DNA of 7,218 bases, taken from positions 1-7,218 of the forward strand of contig DASVSC010000158.1 in the NCBI GenBank assembly GCA_036388295.1. Reading direction: 5' to 3'. Below the pieces are notes generated by a model. It did no database searches and was not told where the DNA came from. It saw only the letters and a list, made by a program, of their open reading frames with translations. A program made the position numbers and the translations under genes. The first letter of the stretch is position 1. The number at the start of each line of letters is the position of its first letter. This DNA comes from RYN-431 sp036388295. GTDB lineage: Bacteria; Planctomycetota; Phycisphaerae; Tepidisphaerales; Tepidisphaeraceae. Below are positions 4,957 to 7,218 of this stretch, one piece after another.

Positions 4957-5897
4957 AGTTATTCGAACGCCAACTCGTCGACGAGACCACGCCGAAGGTC
5001 TACATCGGCCGGCGCATCTTCAACAATCGACAGGGCCCGCAGCCCGTCGAAGCCGTGATCGAAAACCTATTGGCCAGGCAAGACCTCGGCCGGCTGAACG
5101 ACGCGGTTGCTTACGCCGCGGACCTTCGCCAGTGCATCGAGCCGCTGAAGTGCCAGGTCAAGCCGCTGAAGAAGCCGGTCCGTGCGGAGACGACTTCCGA
5201 CGCCGCGTTTGTGACGCTGTGCGACCTGCTTCGCACTGCCCTGCCGCCGGTTCCGGTGCGCGACGCATTAGCGTTCGCGCAGATCGGCGACGACTACCGC
5301 GGCGAGACGACGGTCACACACCGCAAGGGCCGGGCATCAGAAGTACGGCGGCACTTCACGCAGTCGTCCTCGTCCGGGCGGAAGGGCCGCCTGTTGTCGG
5401 CCGCGGTGCGGTCATTCCAGCCGCGCCTGGTGTTAGAACTCGGCACGGCGTACGGCATCAGCGGCTTCTTCATTGCCAGCGCGCTCAAAGCGATCAACGC
5501 CGCCGAACCCGGCCGGCTGGTGACGGTCGAAGGGTTCGAGCCGCAGGCCACGCTCAGCCGTAACTTGCTGCAGTCGCGCTTCGGGTCGGCCGTCGAGTTC
5601 GAGTTCGGCGTCGCCAGTCATTCTATCCCGCGCTTGGCCGAGCGGTTGAGCGACGTCGACTTCTATTTCCATGACGCCGGCCACACCTACGCCGACTACG
5701 TCCACGACGTCACGACCATGCTGCCGAAGATGGCCAGCGGGTCGGTGCTGCTGCTGGACGACATCCGCTGGGACGACCGCCGCTTCACGGACACGCCGTC
5801 GCGGGCGTACGAAGGATGGCAGGCGATTGTCAACCACCCGCGCACCCGGGCGGCGGCCGAGATCGACGGGGAGCTGGGCATCGTCGTATTCGACTAG
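4953..5897 (+). CDS. Class I SAM-dependent methyltransferase (Methyltransf_24-like)
   Basis: It should transfer a methyl group from S-adenosylmethionine, most likely to a hydroxyl of a small molecule or sugar; the substrate cannot be read from sequence. The 314-aa protein starts at an ATG overlapping the preceding stop (ATGA), with GAGG 10 bases upstream. An in-frame TTG 12 codons earlier is less likely. Residues 1-130 are a family-specific N-terminal part with no motif I know. The Rossmann domain follows: SGRKGRLLSA at 141-150, motif I VLELGTAYGISG at 160-171, the acidic residue after strand 2 (E193) for the SAM ribose, then DFYFHDAGHTY at 236-246 and SVLLLDDIRWDD at 264-275. The last two correspond to the 'D-x-x-H-x-Y' and 'lllDD' motifs of the Methyltransf_24 family. 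No signal peptide or membrane segment is seen, so it is cytosolic. It is expressed with the helix-turn-helix protein upstream and ends at a stem-loop shared with the convergent MOSC gene. Confidence 0.93.
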   Translation: MKLFERQLVDETTPKVYIGRRIFNNRQGPQPVEAVIENLLARQDLGRLNDAVAYAADLRQCIEPLKCQVKPLKKPVRAETTSDAAFVTLCDLLRTALPPVPVRDALAFAQIGDDYRGETTVTHRKGRASEVRRHFTQSSSSGRKGRLLSAAVRSFQPRLVLELGTAYGISGFFIASALKAINAAEPGRLVTVEGFEPQATLSRNLLQSRFGSAVEFEFGVASHSIPRLAERLSDVDFYFHDAGHTYADYVHDVTTMLPKMASGSVLLLDDIRWDDRRFTDTPSRAYEGWQAIVNHPRTRAAAEIDGELGIVVFD

Positions 5898-5923
5898 ACA
5901 ATGCCGCGGGAGAGACGCTAATT

Positions 5924-5951
5924 GGCACGGCCCACATCAGTGGGCCGTGCC
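5924..5951. terminator. 12-bp stem-loop between convergent genes, probable bidirectional terminator
   Basis: GGCACGGCCCAC and GTGGGCCGTGCC form a perfect 12-bp GC-rich stem with a 4-base loop (ATCA). It begins 26 bases after the methyltransferase stop and lies 39 bases past the end of the MOSC gene on the other strand. Its place between two convergent stops makes a terminator role likely. There is no T-run on either side, as is often seen in high-G+C bacteria. Confidence 0.75.
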
Positions 5952-5990
5952 GCTGCGTTCGTTCGTGGCAGTTTGCGGTGCGGGTGGCGG

Positions 5991-6662
5991 CTAGACGTCC
6001 GCCAGCGCCTGCTTCCATCGGCTCGATAAGGGTTCGGCGTCACCCAGACGGCGGGCCGCGTCGGGCTCGCGGACCCGGGCGTACATCACGCGTACCGCCT
6101 CATTCACCGGCCACTGGCGCAGGCCCTGTTCCACCTGCCGGATCGGCATTCCACTGGCGACCCGGCCTTCGCGCAGGACGCGGAAATACCAGCCGCCGTT
6201 GCACTGCTCGGTGATCCACTTGATGATCCGCGGCTCGCCTAGCCGCCGGGCCAGTTTGTAGCAGGGCTGACGCGGCTGCGTGACCTGCAGCAGCACCTCG
6301 TCGCCGACCGCCCAGACGTCGCCGAGGCAGACCGTGCTGTCGTCGAAGCCGGTGACGGTCAGGTTCTCGCCGAAGCTGCCGAAGGCCAGCGGCCGGCCGA
6401 TCTGCTTTTCCCACAGTGGGTAGTGCGATGCGGCGTACGCCATCACCGCACCGTCAGGGCCGCCGTGGACGACAAGGTCGGCTTGGCCGTCGCCGTCGAG
6501 GCCGTTCGTGCGCACCATCACTGCGCCGCTGATGGGCAACTTCTGGATGCCCGACACCCATTCGCCGCGCGGTCCGTCTGACGCAGTGGCGCCGGCAGGG
6601 GTCGTGTAGTACTGCACCGGGCCGACGTGAACGGCTTCGATTTTTCCGACGGCAAGGCTCAT
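5991..6662 (-). CDS. MOSC-domain protein, YiiM-like
   Basis: MOSC domains bind molybdenum cofactor through a conserved cysteine. E. coli YiiM, of nearly equal length (224 versus 223 aa), helps detoxify N-hydroxylated base analogues such as 6-hydroxylaminopurine, so a similar molybdoenzyme reductase role is likely. Visible signatures are GLDGDGQADLVVHGGPDGAV (54-73), FGENLTVTG (97-105), LGDVWAVGDEVLLQV (113-127) and QPRQPCYKL (129-137), with C134 the expected cofactor ligand. The C-terminal stretch (about 182-223, SRWKQAL near the end) matches the small three-helix 3-alpha domain that follows MOSC in YiiM. ATG is preceded by GGAG 7 bases away, so the start is secure. There is no signal peptide, so it is cytosolic. 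It begins 16 bases after the stop of the TPR-like gene and is probably its operon partner. It converges on the methyltransferase gene. Confidence 0.95.
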   Translation of the reverse strand: MSLAVGKIEAVHVGPVQYYTTPAGATASDGPRGEWVSGIQKLPISGAVMVRTNGLDGDGQADLVVHGGPDGAVMAYAASHYPLWEKQIGRPLAFGSFGENLTVTGFDDSTVCLGDVWAVGDEVLLQVTQPRQPCYKLARRLGEPRIIKWITEQCNGGWYFRVLREGRVASGMPIRQVEQGLRQWPVNEAVRVMYARVREPDAARRLGDAEPLSSRWKQALADV

Positions 6663-6678
6663 GGTTCGGCTCCGCCGG

Positions 6679-7218
6679 TTACTTCACGGCCGGCGTTTCG
6701 AGGATCTGCGCCTTGGCCTTGTTGATGCGCTCGGCCGCGGGGCTGGTGGGGTCCAGCGCTAAGGCCTCGTCGAGCCATTTCAGTGCCTGGTTCTGGTCGG
6801 CGTTGCTGTAGGCGGCCTGCGCCTTGAACGCGACCAGCAACTGTCGCTGACTGAGCGTCGGGCGGGCTTCGGCAATCAGTCGATCGATACGCGCGATCAC
6901 GTCCGTGAACTTGCCCTTGTCGAGCAGAGGGTAGATGTCGTCCTGCACGACTTTGTCGATCGTCGCCTCCGACAGCACGCTTGCGTACTTCTTTTTCAGG
7001 CCCAGCTCGTCAGACGTATCAAGTGACACCACCTCGGCCACGACGTTCGTGTAGAAGTCGCGCACGAACGGTTCGGCGTGCGACAACCCCTTGGCTAACG
7101 CGACGGCGCGGGCTTTGTCCTTCAAGGCGGCGGCCTCGGCGAAGGCGGCGTCGCGGGCGGCTTTTTCTTTTCTCAGGCCGTCGATCTGCCCGAGGCAGGC
7201 TGCGACGTCACCGCTCGG
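6679..7218 (-). CDS. TPR-like helical protein, 5' end beyond the window
   Basis: The frame is open to the right edge, so the start is outside the window and only the last 179 residues are seen. The first visible part is Ala/Lys/Glu-rich (LRKEKAARDAAFAEAAALKDK) and likely a coiled or amphipathic helix. Further on, SLDTSDELGLKKKYASVL is followed by helices carrying DKGKFTDVIARIDRLI. Near the C-terminus QALKWLDEALALDPTSPAAERI fits a tetratricopeptide repeat: A at the helix turn, L-D-x-A-L-A-L-D-P, then the next helix. I do not recognise a catalytic motif. Similar layouts occur in exported planctomycete proteins with thioredoxin-like or scaffold roles, but a signal peptide cannot be checked here. 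The stop is 16 bases before the MOSC start, which suggests one transcript. Codon use is strongly GC-biased, typical of the resident chromosome. Confidence 0.85.
   Translation of the reverse strand, partial: PSGDVAACLGQIDGLRKEKAARDAAFAEAAALKDKARAVALAKGLSHAEPFVRDFYTNVVAEVVSLDTSDELGLKKKYASVLSEATIDKVVQDDIYPLLDKGKFTDVIARIDRLIAEARPTLSQRQLLVAFKAQAAYSNADQNQALKWLDEALALDPTSPAAERINKAKAQILETPAVK

Overview
The window looks like chromosome from a high-G+C bacterium, with a piece of acquired DNA on its left side. The right third (about 4,240 to the end) has strongly G/C-biased third codon positions. The left third (1 to about 3,100) is visibly less G+C-rich and carries a large serine recombinase. The unusual large serine recombinase, the O-methyltransferase-like gene and the Ala/Lys-rich TPR-like protein at the right edge resemble genes I associate with Planctomycetota, possibly Phycisphaerae. 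That placement is an inference from general appearance, not from a marker gene.

Left region (1-2,909, all minus strand): a 625-aa large serine recombinase (integrase type) with an intact catalytic core, a recombinase domain, a zinc ribbon, a coiled coil and a C-terminal helix-turn-helix-like tail. Its transcript ends at a strong intrinsic terminator. Just beyond come three short unrecognised genes (66, 109 and 64 aa). The first two have clear Shine-Dalgarno (SD) sequences and the third starts one base after the second stops. They look like cargo of the element that the recombinase moves. Two overlapping inverted repeats that could fold as an H-type pseudoknot lie in the leader of the second small gene. 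A hairpin overlaps the recombinase start codon, and a short palindrome lies upstream of it.

Middle region (2,910 to about 4,267): more than 1.3 kb with no convincing gene. Several frames on both strands are open but contradict each other, giving Asp-rich on one strand and Ser-rich on the other. None has a ribosome binding site. The stretch contains a perfect 10-bp inverted repeat and probably spans the junction between the element and the older chromosome.

Right region (about 4,268-7,218): a plus-strand pair, made of a low-complexity protein ending in an excisionase/MerR-like helix-turn-helix and a class I SAM-dependent methyltransferase, overlapping by ATGA. The first gene appears to have lost the reading frame near its 5' end. 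The pair converges, across a 12-bp stem-loop, on a minus-strand operon: a partial TPR-like protein running off the window edge, followed by a YiiM-like MOSC-domain protein.
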